In this document: positions 47,750 through 59,034 of the stretch, piece by piece
How positions within the stretch are numbered: the first letter of the stretch is position 1
Layout: each line of letters opens with the position of its first letter
Assembly: GCA_964019415.1 (NCBI GenBank)
Contig: OZ025869.1
Location: 483,501-547,500, forward strand
Source of the DNA: Ianthella basta
Taxonomy: Eukaryota; Porifera; Demospongiae; Verongiida; Ianthellidae
Reading direction: 5' to 3'
Length of the DNA stretch: 64,000 nucleotides
Position numbers and translations under genes: made by a program
Notes under the pieces: model-generated
Told to the model about the DNA's origin: nothing
Seen by the model: only the letters and a program-made list of their open reading frames with translations
Database searches by the model: none

Positions 47750-49177
47750 ACATACACACTTCCCCGTAGCTTTAATCTTCCCAACCTCCCTTAATAGTTT
47801 TAATAATGGTGTAAGATTATGCTAGCCTCCTGTTGAGGAACCTCAGTTTTGCCCACCTTTGATAAATCATATGGTGCAAGGTTGGGGTGCATGCCCCCCT
47901 CCCCACTCCCCCTTAGTTTTAATCTTCCCAATCCTCCTTAGTAACTTATGCTTGCCTCTCATTAATTGCTGTGAACCTCAGCTTTGCTCACCTCCTGATG
48001 TATCATTGCTTCTGTCTATGGCATGTGTGGGGGGGATATGTGTCAAAGTGTGTATTATGATATGTGTGTGTGTGTGTGTGTGTGGGTGTGGGTGGGTGTT
48101 GGTGTTGCACACACACACTCCCACTTAGATCAGATCAGTGCTTTGTACATGACTCCTACCAAATAGCTGTAGTCTACATAGCATTCCTCACCCACTAGCT
48201 ACAGCTGTAGAGATACAACCTCTTCAGTACGATCATATTTATTATTCCTTAGACAATTAAGGCTATGCTGATAACTACTCCACTGATTGGGTCTGGACCG
48301 GTACTGAACTCAAGTGCTATTTGTCACCTTCTTGAGTTGCACTGTGCAATGTCTGATAGGCAGGGGGAGATTCAAAGTATTGTACAGAAGCCCCTCAATG
48401 GTATGTTGACTGGAATGTAGGCCACTGTATGCCCATTCACCAGTTAACATGTGTACTTGTGTAAATGTCACTGTTGAGCTGAGCAATGTACGTTGTACTG
48501 GTGTGTACAGTGTAATGAATGGTGCTAATGGTATGCAGTGGATGGTTGTGTGTGTTGAGTACACATGGCTGTGACCACTTCACAGTGACCTTGCTATAAT
48601 ATGTGTGTATGTATGTGTGGTGATTGCATATCAGACAGCATAATACTGCTCACCACAGCTACGTATGTATATGGGGATGATGAGGGTTGATGGTAGGTTG
48701 AGGTTCTTATAGTAACAACATAGTGTTGCTGTTCCTGTACCATAAAGAATAGCGTAAACCGCACAGCAACACATACTATGGCTACACACAGCAGAAAGGT
48801 GACAGCAGGATGATGTAGGGAACACCTCTGTGTCACCTCATGCAGGGGTCAGGAGTTGATGTAACTAGCAGCAATCACTACACAGTATTCATATTGACAG
48901 CATTGTGTGGGTATGGGTAAATACATGTGTGTATACTGTATGTGTGTGTGTGGGCGTCCCAATGTGTATACTCTATTGCTCATGTACTAGAAGCACTTGG
49001 ACAGCATTGTGTGTATGTGTGTGCTGGCTCATCTGTCCATGTACCATCATGGAGGTTGTCACATCTGTTTACATAGTGACATGTACAATGTGTTATAGTT
49101 CATCACTCTACATGTGTACGTGATGTGTGTGCTTGTATGTGTACATGTATTGTGTGTTACCCTCTAGCTCTCTTCAG

Positions 49178-49328
49178 ATTCAAGAGGGGCTATGCCCAAC
49201 AGCACATCCCAGTCCTCCTCTCCTCCAGAGGAGTGGACCCCTCCTTCATCATACCCAAGGCACACAGGAAGGGGAAGGGAGGGGCGGGGCAGGAGGAGGG
49301 GACGGGGCGGACCATTTCAGCAAGCAAG
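49178..49328 (+). pseudogene. gene X exon 5, copy at 49.2 kb
   Basis: Follows CTCTCTTCAG. Encodes FKRGYAQQHIPVLLSSRGVD and PSFIIPKAHRKGKG, and is followed by GTGAAC. Third unit of the triplication. Confidence 0.5.
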
Positions 49329-50569
49329 GTGAACCATCTTGTGAGCATTGGTGCACTTGCTAGTGATGCAAGGTTGGGGTATATGCCTCCCCTCCCCCCC
49401 CCCCCCACACACACACTTCCCCGTAGCTTTAATCTTCCCAACCTCCCTTAATAGTTTTAATAATGGTGTAAGATTATGCTAGCCTCCTGTTGAGGAACCT
49501 CAGTTTTGCCCACCTTTGATAAATCATATGGTGCAAGGTTGGAGTGTATGCCCCCCTCCCCTACTCCCATTAGCTTTACTCTTCCCAACCTCCCTTAGTA
49601 TGTTTAGTAATGGTATTACAGCAGCTTATACTTGCCTCTCATTAATATGCTGTGAACCTCAGCTTTGCTCACCTTCTGATGAATCACGGCTTCTATGTCT
49701 ATGGCATGTATGTTGGGGGATGTGTGTCACGGTGTGTATTATAGTGTGTGTGTGTTCATGTGTTGCACCCACACATTCCCACCCACAGGTGGTCAGTGCT
49801 GAGTACATGACTCCTACCATTCAGTTGTAGTCTACAAAGCATTCCTCCCCCACTAGCTACAGCTGTAGAGGTACAGCCCCTTCAAATCTATTATAATTAT
49901 TACACTTTAAGCAATCAAAGCTGTGCTGATAACTACTCCACTGATTGGGTCTGGACCGGTACTGAGCTCAAATGCTATTTGTCACCTTCTTGAGTTGCAC
50001 TGGGGAGATTTAAGGTATTTTACAGAAGCCCCTCATTGGGCTGTGGTCTTGTGTAAATGTCTTTGTTGAGCTGAGCAATTAATGCTGCACTGGTGTGTAC
50101 AGTGTAATGAATGGTGCTAATGGTATGCAGTGGATGGTTGTGTGTGTTGAGTACACATGGCTGTGGCCACTTCACAGTGAGCTTGCTACGTATATGTGTG
50201 TACTCACAGTGTGTACGTACATATGGTGATTGCTTATCAGAGAGCATGGAGTGCCGTCTAAAACAATGTAGGGATTGATTGATTGTAGGTTCTAGCATTA
50301 ATGTGGTGCTGTTCCAGTGTACTACACACTAAATGGTGTAAACGGTATATACTGATATTATAACACATGCTATGGCTACTCACAACAGAAAGGTGACAAC
50401 AGGATGATGTAGGGAATACCTCACCTCATGCAGGGGAGATGTCTGTGGCATACTGCAACATAGCTACTAGTGCCACATGTATATACGTACCTGTATCATT
50501 GTTGTACTGTATTGCCAGGGTAGATAAGTAGTTCATTGAATCAGCCTCTGTACCACTACTCCTGGACTA

Positions 50570-50680
50570 GTCTTGCGTAGCCCAGACCGCTTCTCCCCTC
50601 CATTAATATTCTGATGTCATCAGTCTCCCACTTGTGCAATAGCGAAATTGGAGGAAAGGAACCTGGCTATGTGAGACTAC
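50570..50680. mobile_element. short MITE with GTCTTGCGTAGCC ends (copy 2)
   Basis: Paralogous copy of the element at 22594, with slightly decayed ends (GTCTTGCGTAGCC and GGCTATGTGAGAC). It came with the segmental duplication rather than by separate insertion. Confidence 0.55.
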
Positions 50681-51519
50681 TACTGGACTGCGTGGCATGG
50701 AGATACTGGCTACAGGCACACACATGCATGTAGGTATAGAGGTACACACAGGGACACATTTTGCTACGTAAATACAGCAGAAACAGTTTTATCCAGCCGA
50801 TAATGTGATCACCTGCATGGGCACATTCTGATACATTTCACATTATTGACTCAAAGCTACACAGGACCTGCATGCATGTTCATGAGTATCTTTCAACATG
50901 TATGTACTTGTCAGTCTAAAGCCAGGTCAACACACTGCAAGAACACACATACCTGACCCATTCCCATTCCAACACATCCTCCTTTCAGTATTGGACCTTC
51001 CTGAATGTGAGGACATGCCCTGTCCCAGAAGGTATACTTGAATGGCCCACACTGCAGCAAGTGTGAAGAGTACTGTGTTACATGCACTGTCAGTCAGGCA
51101 CATTGCTATGTACTGTATGTATTGCAATACTTGTACTGTATCCCGTACAATTTCATGTATAAGTATACACTTAGGGTACATGAATGGTAATAGTATCAGA
51201 TAGGTGCCTGCACAGTACAACTATGGCTGCATGCCTGAGTAGCACTAATTTAAATTTCAACCATTCCAAAGTTCCTGTACACAAAATGCCTTGCAAGTTT
51301 GCACTCAAACAAGTTGTCAAGTTATCTTCTTCCTTGTAGGGTTTCTGAATTCCCCATTGAATGCAACCAATATTTCTATACTGGGATTGTAGGCACAAAC
51401 TGGGCATTATTCAGCTCAAACATCTAGCAAACAGGACTGTTTTCTACAACTCAAGAGCCCATGCATGTGGCCAGTAGGTAGTTACTCGAGCACTTGCGTA
51501 GCGATTCACTGTAATTCAG

Positions 51520-51548
51520 GACATTTCGGCCACGTAGGCCTTCATCAG
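51520..51548 (-). ncRNA. hammerhead-ribozyme-like core (copy 2)
   Basis: Identical core to 23592-23620 on the minus strand (CTGATGA, GGCC stem, GAAA, TGTC). Confidence 0.35.
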
Positions 51549-51994
51549 CTAATAAACTGAAGATACAGCCAGCTTTCCAGTTTCTGCAACAACAAAAAAC
51601 ACAGTTGTATAGCAATCTGTCCCATTGTTGGGTTTTAACACTCCCATTAGAAATAAGTACCGCCTTTTGTCCTTCAGTCATTACCACTAATAAAACATCA
51701 TGTCACTTAGGATATTGGATACTGTATGCAACAAAGTGATATTGGGGTATTGTGCATCCCAACATGTTCAAATTAATGGTAGACACATTTCCAATTTGCC
51801 AGTCTAGTGTGTCCATTCCTCAGTTGTCTCATTTAGCCAATGCAAGTCACATGACATGCCACTCACGTCTTCCTTGTGCCTATGAACAACATGATAGACA
51901 TACTCTAAACCATGATATACCAAGTTACTGTGTGCCCCAGATGGAAGTTGACTGCAGTCTACTTAATGCATACTACTATAGTACCCTAAGTAGA

Positions 51995-52050
51995 TATGAC
52001 ATCACTTTGGCGCTAAAAATAGAAGTGGGTATTGTATTGGTTCTATAAAA
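51995..52050 (+). promoter_or_regulatory. core promoter of A5
   Basis: Same block as A2 (TGACATCACTTTGGCGCTAA, AATAGAAGTGGG) with CTATAAAA at 52043-52050, 44 bp before the ATG. Confidence 0.75.
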
Positions 52051-52093
52051 ATGCTGGCACAGCAGCAGTTCCTACAACGGGCTGCAAGTAACC

Positions 52094-53479
52094 ATGAAGC
52101 TGCTCGGTGTGCTAGTGTTGACCAGTTTGCTCCTCTCCCTGCCTCTTGCCTTTGGTAGTGCCACGGCCACAGGACAGTGCAATTCGTCTCCCTGGGTTCA
52201 AGGTCCAACGATAGGGCTTCCGGGGAGAGATGGCCAAGAGGGGCCACGTGGGAGAGACGGTTCGCCAGGGCGTGACGGTTTGCCAGGACGTGACGGCCTC
52301 CCTGGACCATCTGGACCAGCAGGTAAAGAGGGGACAGATGGACTGCCGGGAAGCAATGGTTCTAATGGCGTACCTGGCCCTCCTGGCCCACCTGGACCCA
52401 GTGGAATAGACTTTGCTGAGATACGAGAGATCGTGCACTTGATTGCGGAAGAGGAAGTGGGGAACTTGACGAGAGCCAGCGCCGTGCCTCAAGACCCCAT
52501 CAAGGTGGTGGTGCAATGTGCCAGCAATGCATCTGGAATAGCAGTTCCTCCCACCCAGACACCCTCCAGCCCCACTAGTGAGCCACCAACCTCTACTGGT
52601 GGCATGATCGCTACTCTTCCACCTTACCAATGCTCCAACAGGTCTAGTGGTAACTGTCCTGGGTTCACTCCCTACAACCCAGCCACCTCATGCCGCAGTG
52701 TTCTGCTCTGCAACCGCTTTCTCCCTTCAGGCTACTACTGGGTGTGGCGATACCATCCCCATGACATGTCCTACTCTCCAATACGCGTCTACTGCTACAT
52801 GAGTGAAGACAAGTGTGGGATTGGTGGAGTTATGCGTGTGGGGTACTTGAACGTTACCAACTCAACCACCAGTTGCCCCAACCCTCTGACACTGTACAAT
52901 GCATCAGGAAAGCTGTTGTGTGGACCAACTAACCCTGACAGGTTTAAGTGCGATCCTCTGACATTCCACACTTATCACATCCCTTACAATTTTGTGTGCG
53001 GAAAGGCAATCGGCTATGGGTATTATTATAATTATGCTTTCCACTATTCTGCTTATAGTGGATACAACACAATTGATAATCCGTATCTCAGTGGGTTGTC
53101 TATCACTAACCAGTACAATGGACAACGATCACACATTTGGAGCTATGCAGCTGGGTATCGTGAATCTAGTTCCAGTACATTCAACTGTCCCTGTGCTCTA
53201 AACGCTGGTAGAGCAGCTCCATCATTTGTTGGCACTGACTACTATTGTGAGTCAGGTGCTCACACGTCGCCATCCAGGCAGTGGTACACCTCCAACCCAC
53301 TGTGGGACCGTAAAGGCTGCTACAGCAGTAGCAGGTGCTGCAACCCCAGTCGTGCACCATGGTTCTGGAAGACCTTGAATGTAGAGGCCACTTCTGATAT
53401 TGAAGTTCGCTGGTGCCAACCAGCCACTGTTACTAATGACAAAACTGGCATTGAACTGCTTGAGATTTATGTATACTAA
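52094..53479 (+). CDS. A5: secreted collagen with fibrinogen-like C-terminal domain, intact
   Basis: 461 codons in one exon, same layout and length as A2: signal peptide [20 protein letters not shown], 21 Gly-X-Y triplets (41-103), [19 protein letters not shown] helix, Thr/Pro linker, and a C-terminal domain ending LLEIYVY. It differs from A2 at only about 20 residues, such as KEGTDGLPG for [16 protein letters not shown] for CSNTSSG (which removes a glycosylation sequon) and CYSSSRCC for CYSGSRCC. The flanks are also near-identical, so A2 and A5 are products of a recent large duplication or of gene conversion. Confidence 0.88.
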   Translation: MKLLGVLVLTSLLLSLPLAFGSATATGQCNSSPWVQGPTIGLPGRDGQEGPRGRDGSPGRDGLPGRDGLPGPSGPAGKEGTDGLPGSNGSNGVPGPPGPPGPSGIDFAEIREIVHLIAEEEVGNLTRASAVPQDPIKVVVQCASNASGIAVPPTQTPSSPTSEPPTSTGGMIATLPPYQCSNRSSGNCPGFTPYNPATSCRSVLLCNRFLPSGYYWVWRYHPHDMSYSPIRVYCYMSEDKCGIGGVMRVGYLNVTNSTTSCPNPLTLYNASGKLLCGPTNPDRFKCDPLTFHTYHIPYNFVCGKAIGYGYYYNYAFHYSAYSGYNTIDNPYLSGLSITNQYNGQRSHIWSYAAGYRESSSSTFNCPCALNAGRAAPSFVGTDYYCESGAHTSPSRQWYTSNPLWDRKGCYSSSRCCNPSRAPWFWKTLNVEATSDIEVRWCQPATVTNDKTGIELLEIYVY

Positions 53480-53960
53480 CTCTTCAAGTGCAGCTGATTG
53501 TCTGTGTACAGCAGTAGCTGTCTATAGTTCTCCATTTATTTCCATGTATTCTCTGTAGCAGTTTCTCTCTGTAGCTGAAGTACTACAAGTGTGTGCTGTA
53601 GTGTATACATTAACTGATGTAATTTGAATGATTTAATCATTATGGTGTGCTCGTTGAACTCTGACAATGAGAACAATTATTGCTACACGTGCAGATTTCT
53701 TACCATCAGTATTGGCAATGTGTTTTGACTAGTACACTTTAGTACCCAATATGTATACAGATAGAATAAGCAGTAGATCAGTAGCAGTGAGAGGAGAGCA
53801 GGTTGTTCATGTGATACAGCATGCTCACTGTTCTCATCATTGTGTGTGTGTGCATTATGGTGCTCTCTCGCTCCCTGCAAGGTCCATAAGACTGATTTTA
53901 CTCACTTTCTCTCCACCTAATTGTGAGGCTGGATCAAAGATGGTCTGAGTGAGTGTGATG
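53480..53960. repeat. A5 3' flank
   Basis: Shared with the A2, A3 and A4 3' flanks: CAGCAGTAGCTGTCTATAGT, GAAGTACTACAAGTGTGTGC, ACCATCAGTATTGGCAATG, AAGCAGTAGATCAGTAGCAG. Confidence 0.65.
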
Positions 53961-54069
53961 GAGAAGACAGTGTGGGACCGGCTGCTCTCTGCATTCATCT
54001 ACTTCTGATATTCATATATTATATTCATATATATTAATATATATATATATATTAATATATATATATATA

Positions 54070-54105
<36 letters not shown>

Positions 54106-54420
54106 TGATATTGATATATATTATGATTTTGATTATTGATATTTCTGATATTGAAGTTCATCAGTATTGGCAATGCATTTGATTAGTGCACTTTGCCTAG
54201 TGCATATTGCAGTTGGATAAACAGTGCATCAGTAGCAATGAATGGAGAGCAGGTTGTTTATGTGGCATGTTCACTATTCTCATCACTCTGTCTTCGTGCA
54301 TGTGTGCTTGTACATAAATTGAATTAGCAATGTGTATGCAGGAGATTTGTACATGTAACCTGACTAGAGCTAATGTGTTGACGCTGCTGAAACAGTGTGA
54401 GAAGGTTGAGCCAAGGTTGA
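53961..54420 (+). pseudogene. eroded second A C-terminus and flank, split by an AT repeat
   Basis: ACTTCTGATATT at 54001-54012 and TTCTGATATTGAAGTTC at 54143-54159 both match the SDIEV codons near the end of A genes. After 54159 the A-type 3' flank resumes (CATCAGTATTGGCAATGC). The arrangement parallels A3-A4, so a former tandem fragment after A5 seems likely. Confidence 0.4.
54013..54140. repeat. AT microsatellite
   Basis: (AT)n with TTAATATAT and TTGATAT variants, lying between the two A-gene matches described for 53961-54420. Confidence 0.9.
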
Positions 54421-54477
54421 GAACATTTAGCTTAACCAAGTGGGTTCAAGTCTGCTTGTGAGGTGTAGGAGCGAGTC

Positions 54478-54716
54478 ATTTGGGACTAAACCAAGGCAGT
54501 CTTATTTCTAAGGTGGTTCCTTTATAGAGGTAGTCGTTTAGCGGTGTTTCACTGTACAGTGGAACCTCAGAAATATGACCACCATCCAGGCCATGCAAAG
54601 TGGTCGTAATTCTGAAAACCATAAAACGTGTATACACGGATTTGGGACTAAACCAAAGTGGTCTTATTTCTAAGGTGGCCACTTTATAGAGGTGGTCGTT
54701 TAGTGGGGTTTCACTG
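54478..54716. mobile_element. MITE with CAGTGGAACCTC ends: 3' half joined to a full copy
   Basis: A full element lies at 54557-54716 between TA dinucleotides. Immediately before it, 54478-54554 is the 3' half of the same element (GGGACTAAACCAAGGCAGTC to TGTTTCACTG). The two share the TA at 54555-54556. Compare the single copy at 26694. Confidence 0.7.
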
Positions 54717-54718
54717 TA

Positions 54719-55325
54719 CGTATATACAGATGTTTTCGGGTTGGTTGTCCACACCGGGCACCGGGTACCGGAGTGGAAATCATGGTATTATACATAAACA
54801 TGAGCATTATTGCTGTATAAAATGTCTATCTCACGATCTATGTCAACACTAGATTTTGCAATTACTGTAAGTATGTGTATGAATCTGTATAATATTGTAC
54901 AAGCGTTTTCAAGCTGATACCGGTATCTGGTCAGGACAACCGACCCAAAAACTACTGTACAGTGATTGACATGGAAGTACAACAACTGCTAGCAGCAGGC
55001 AGTTTACTTATGAAGTTTCATGTTGTTCGTTTGAGGGGGTCTTGATACATAGATACCGTTGTCTTTGCATACTCCACTGGTATAGGGTAGGTTTAACCTG
55101 TTGTATGAACAGTGTAACATGATCTGGCCGTGACGTACAGTGTGGTTGAGTTGCATTCTTACAGTGGAACAGAAAGGGCAATTGGCTCCGTATGACATCA
55201 AATAGAATGGTGTCTCAGTACGTTCTCCTGTGGTATGGCAGCTATAGTTGGATGCCGACCCCTTAGGAGAATGTATTCCAGCTCTGCTCAATCAGCATGT
55301 AGCAGATTTTATATGGAACACCCAA
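54719..55325. repeat. paralogue of 26.87-27.47 kb
   Basis: Shares TTTTCGGGTTGGTTGTCCAC and GGGGGTCTTGATACATAGAT with the region after A2. The B gene that follows at 27.9 kb is missing here. Confidence 0.6.
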
Positions 55326-55900
55326 ACACATGTGTAGCATGAAACTCCTTGTGAGTGCAAGAGAAGGAAATATATCTGCTTGGCCAGTGTATAATGTGTC
55401 CATTCCAATATCAATATAGTAGATAATGGAAAATTACTGCATATTATCCATTTTCAAATTTTGAAATTTGCCTTGGTTTCATTCACAAATCACTTTCCTA
55501 ATTTGTGATGGCAGCAAAGTAGCCAGGAAGTTGTGATTCATTCCCCTTTTCAAATACTGAAGAGGAAGTGGAATTCCACTTTCAGGTTTTCTAATATACA
55601 TCTTTCAGTCAGCCAGGCCTATTGTGTGCAAGGTTGTGATGTCATAGGAAGTGACATCATAGCCAAATCTAGTAAACGTCCTGCAGTGCGTTTAAATGGC
55701 ATATGCAAATGCCATTCAGCTTTTCCTTCTATGTCAGCTGGGATTCATACAGGCGACAACATCCACAGAATCTCAGAGACAGAGTGTGCTCTAGCTAGTC
55801 ACCTCAGAGAAGGGGATGGGGATGGATTACACACAGGATTGTACATCAGTGGCACACACTCTAGTAACATTTCACAGTGAAGCTGAACAATGTATATATA
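55326..55900. other. sequence without paralogue in the window
   Basis: A 115-codon plus frame (55533-55880; MIHSPFQILKRKWNSTFRFS...) lies here with no recognised domain or splice context. It includes GTGATGTCATAGGAAGTGAC. It replaces the B gene expected at this place in the array. Confidence 0.35.
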
Positions 55901-55919
55901 CTCTCAAAATGTGAAGCAG

Positions 55920-56365
55920 GAGGTGAAAATAGAATGAAATGTATTGAGATCAGCTGTTCATTCTCCTGCTGTCAATGTAGTGAACAAGCTTTTTTATCAC
56001 CAATCCTAGCAGCAGTAGTTTGGCCCAGTGTGAGTGATTTTATACCCTGCATACGCATCTATTGTGTACGTGTTGCTCAATTTTCGCACATTGCTTTTAA
56101 ATCATCACCTGCACATCACATTCCATTGTATACTCCCTCCTTAATGTCTCCTTCCTGTCTTCCTGCCTGAGACCTCAGTTACAGTAGTGACTTTACACAA
56201 CTGATCCTCCCTGCACTCCACCCATCCAAGGAGTACACCCCTCACTGCATGCTCCCCACCATACATGTACACATGTAGAGTACCAACTGTACTACTATGT
56301 GTACTACTAGTTGCCTTGTATGTACAAGGGCAGGAGTTACTTAATAGACAGTTGAGTTGATGCAT
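55920..56365 (-). pseudogene. B relic (5' UTR/upstream) before A6
   Basis: GTTCATTCTCCTGCTGTCAA and TCACCAATCCTAGCAGCAG, then CTGCCTGAGACCTCAGTTAC and TACACATGTAGAGTACCAAC, match the order at 9.6-9.98 and 29.93-30.25 kb. No coding sequence survives. It marks a fifth B position, paired with A6. Confidence 0.55.
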
Positions 56366-57130
56366 GCACTGTTGGAAACTTGGAGTGACGAACACACTAC
56401 TAGTTGGTGTGAATTGATGAATACTAGTTGGTGTGAATTGATGAATACAGGGCGCACACCAGATTCCAGTGCACTGCCACACCATGTTACATGGTGTGAC
56501 TGCCTCTCATAAACTAAATACCATGTCATAGAAACTGTATAAGAATTGTATACATGCAATGTGGACCTGTTGTTTGAGTGAGGAACATGTATTCAGCAAC
56601 TTGACTAAGAAACATGTGCTCACCTCCACTGGTAAACAAAACTGTTGACTCTCACGTAATATGTTTCCTAACAACAAACTGAGTTACTTCTTCAACTGCC
56701 TCAACAATATAGGAAATACTCAAATGTGCATTCAGTTCACAGTTCAGGAAACACAGCATAAACTATAGCTGTATACAGCAACCTATGCTATTTCAGTTTT
56801 GACCAGGAAACCACCTATGCACAACTGTACTTGTGTATTACCGGTTTGTAACATAGCTACAGTACCTGGTATCCACTGCATTCACGTGAACAACAATGAG
56901 AGACAGTATGGAATGCAGGAAACGTTTTGCTGTGTGTGCATACACTAGCTGCAACTTTCCATTCTCTTAAACCTTTGTTAGCATGACAATCACAGTGAGT
57001 TTGTGGTCCCAAATCATTTGTGAAAGGTCTGAAGTGGTGTCGGGAGTGGGACCTTGGAGTGAAACTGTTGACGCAGTTCGTAAACCTTGCTGTGAACATT
57101 ACTTGTTGCAAGAACTCACGGATCTAGTTT
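56366..57130. other. no gene recognised
   Basis: Includes an 18-bp word (TAGTTGGTGTGAATTGATGA) repeated in tandem near 56400-56443. 56983-57294 is open on the plus strand but contains CATG repeat and no known motif. Confidence 0.4.
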
Positions 57131-58920
57131 TAAAATGTGTGTGTGCATGCATGCATGCATTCATGCATGCGTGTGTGTATGTACCTGGTGTTTTAGGACT
57201 GTTACTAGACCTTTCTATTAGCTCGAAGCCATGCCCACAGCATAATGTGTTAGCCATATATGGAGTCACAGGGTTAAGGTACAGCTACGGTTAAGCTTGT
57301 ACTGATGAGGACTGAAGTCCATTAACGATCTGCACATGACCACTACACAATTCCCTGTAACACAAATGGCTTTAGCGTCAACTTTCCCATGTAATCGATG
57401 TACACTGTATTTCTTCAGGTCCCACCCTCCATTGCTACTTGTGTTAACTATCCCTTGTGATATGTGAACAGTACACAAGTAAGGATTAGCCTTGTACCCA
57501 GGCACTTTTCATTAATTGCATGGGAAAGGAAAAGGGCCTGGTGTATCACTGTTTTGCTGATGTCATGCTTCCATAAGATGACAGTTACAGCGCAATTTAA
57601 TATCTGTGAGGCTTTGTACTGCTGCATCCACTTGGTGGAGGTTCTCCTAAGGCCCTCCACTCTGTGCATAGTTGATATCAGCAACTGATCATGTGTGAAA
57701 TGATTACATTGTGTATGTACAAATGTATGGTGAGTATTCTGTATATGTTGTGTGTTGTATTAACTCCTGTGGGTCAACGGCAGCTGTGTCCTTGTGTATA
57801 ATTTTATATAGTAATGCATTCAGTCTAGCGTGCATGCTAGCCGCTCACTTCTGACATTTCATTAGGTCCCATTGTACACAATAACATGCACTACACCTCT
57901 GCCTCATTTATATGAACGACATCAAACAGATTTGACTGTACAGCATCAACCTTCCTGTGCTCCAGCTGGAATATGTAATCAACCACAGGCTAGTTGCATT
58001 ACTTAAAGGGAAGAGTACTCCTTTCAAATAAAATTTCGGTGAAATATTTATTTGTCAACTTATCTTTTACAACATGTCTAGCAGGCACTTCTGTATTTCC
58101 ATACTATTTCTAGTCTGAACTGGAACTAACAGGAAGGCTGTCCGCTGGTTACTTGCAGTGGCTGAATATGACTTTCGTTCTCACTCACCATTGTTTCGTT
58201 TGTTACACCTGTCACACTATATCATATCATGAATACAATTACTTCACTTAGCTTGTGGGCCAGGTTATTAGGTGGCTGATTGCATTTTTGTTCACCAAGG
58301 CAAATAAGAACAGCATCCGTGACATTTTGCCATGGTCATCTGTCAAGCACATGTGTAGATCTAAATATCAGATAACGAATTGCTTCAGGTATGGCTTGAA
58401 GAAGGTCTGCCAGTTCTACAGGGTCTAACTGGCAGTGTTCTAACTCTGAATGCATAACTGTAGGTGCAAAGCTAATTATACTATTGCTTCAAACAGCCAT
58501 TTTTCCAGTTTTTGCAAATGCATAGTTAAGGTCCAGAGCTAATTGTATGGCAATCTTTCACATTGTTGAGTTCTACTGTTGCAATTGCCTGTAGACAGAA
58601 GTACTGCCTTCTGTCTTGCACTCGTTACCACTAATAGAATGGTATGCCACTTAGGCTATGGGGTACTGTATGTACAAATGTGTTATTGGCGTTTTGTGCA
58701 TCCCATAATAATCAATTTATGGTAGACACATTTGCCAATCTGGTGTGTCCATTCCTCGGTTGTCTCATGTAACCGATGCAAGTCACATGACATGCAACTC
58801 ACATCTTCCTTGTGTCTATGAGCAACATGGTAGGCATATGATCAATGAAATACCAACTTACTGTGTGCCTCAGATGGAAGTTGATTGCAATCTACTTACA
58901 TATTACTATAGTACTTAAAT
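57131..58920. repeat. A6 upstream region; paralogue of 34.43-35.88 kb
   Basis: Same order as before A3, with an extra stretch at about 57700-58200 (ATGCATTCAGTCTAGCGTGC, AAATTTCGGTGAAATATTTA) that has no counterpart there. A CCTCGTCCCCAGGC-family element lies at about 57487-57548. No exon recognised. Confidence 0.55.
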
Positions 58921-58934
58921 GATACTATAAGTAA

Positions 58935-58991
58935 AGATGACATCATTTTGGCACTAAAAATAGAAGTGGGTATTGTATTTGTTCTATAAAA
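58935..58991 (+). promoter_or_regulatory. core promoter of A6
   Basis: GATGACATCATTTTGGCACT, AAAAATAGAAGTGGGTATTG and CTATAAAA at 58984-58991, 44 bp before the ATG. Confidence 0.75.
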
Positions 58992-59034
58992 GTTGAGAGG
59001 CAGCAGTAGCTTCAACAGTGAGCTGCAAGCTACC

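Larger units (their letters stand above)
45760..50035 (+). repeat. 1.6-kb tandem triplication around gene X exon 5
   Basis: Exon 5 starts at 45920, 47514 and 49178 (steps of 1594 and 1664). Each copy is followed by a CTTGCCTCTCATTAAT block, ACTCCACTGATTGGGTCTGG, GATGGTTGTGTG and the GACAGCAGGATG block. The middle unit has an extra internal repeat of the GGTGCAAGGTTGGGGT/CCCCCCTCCC block at about 47870-47950. The unit occurs once at 21.2-22.45 kb. Confidence 0.75.
50036..52000. repeat. intergenic segment before A5; paralogue of 22.07-24.06 kb
   Basis: Colinear with the segment before A2, including the GTCTTGCGTAGCC MITE (about 50570-50680) and the hammerhead-like core. Blocks of perfect identity longer than 100 bp occur near the promoter. 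No exon recognised. Confidence 0.65.

Noticed and set aside
45760-50035. Regularly spaced 150-bp repeats as a CRISPR-like array
   Set aside because: Units are 1.6 kb, contain an exon-derived sequence, and the genome is animal. They are tandem segmental duplicates.
55533-55880. 115-codon frame as a gene
   Set aside because: No signal peptide, domain, promoter or splice support, and it has no paralogue in an otherwise duplicated region.
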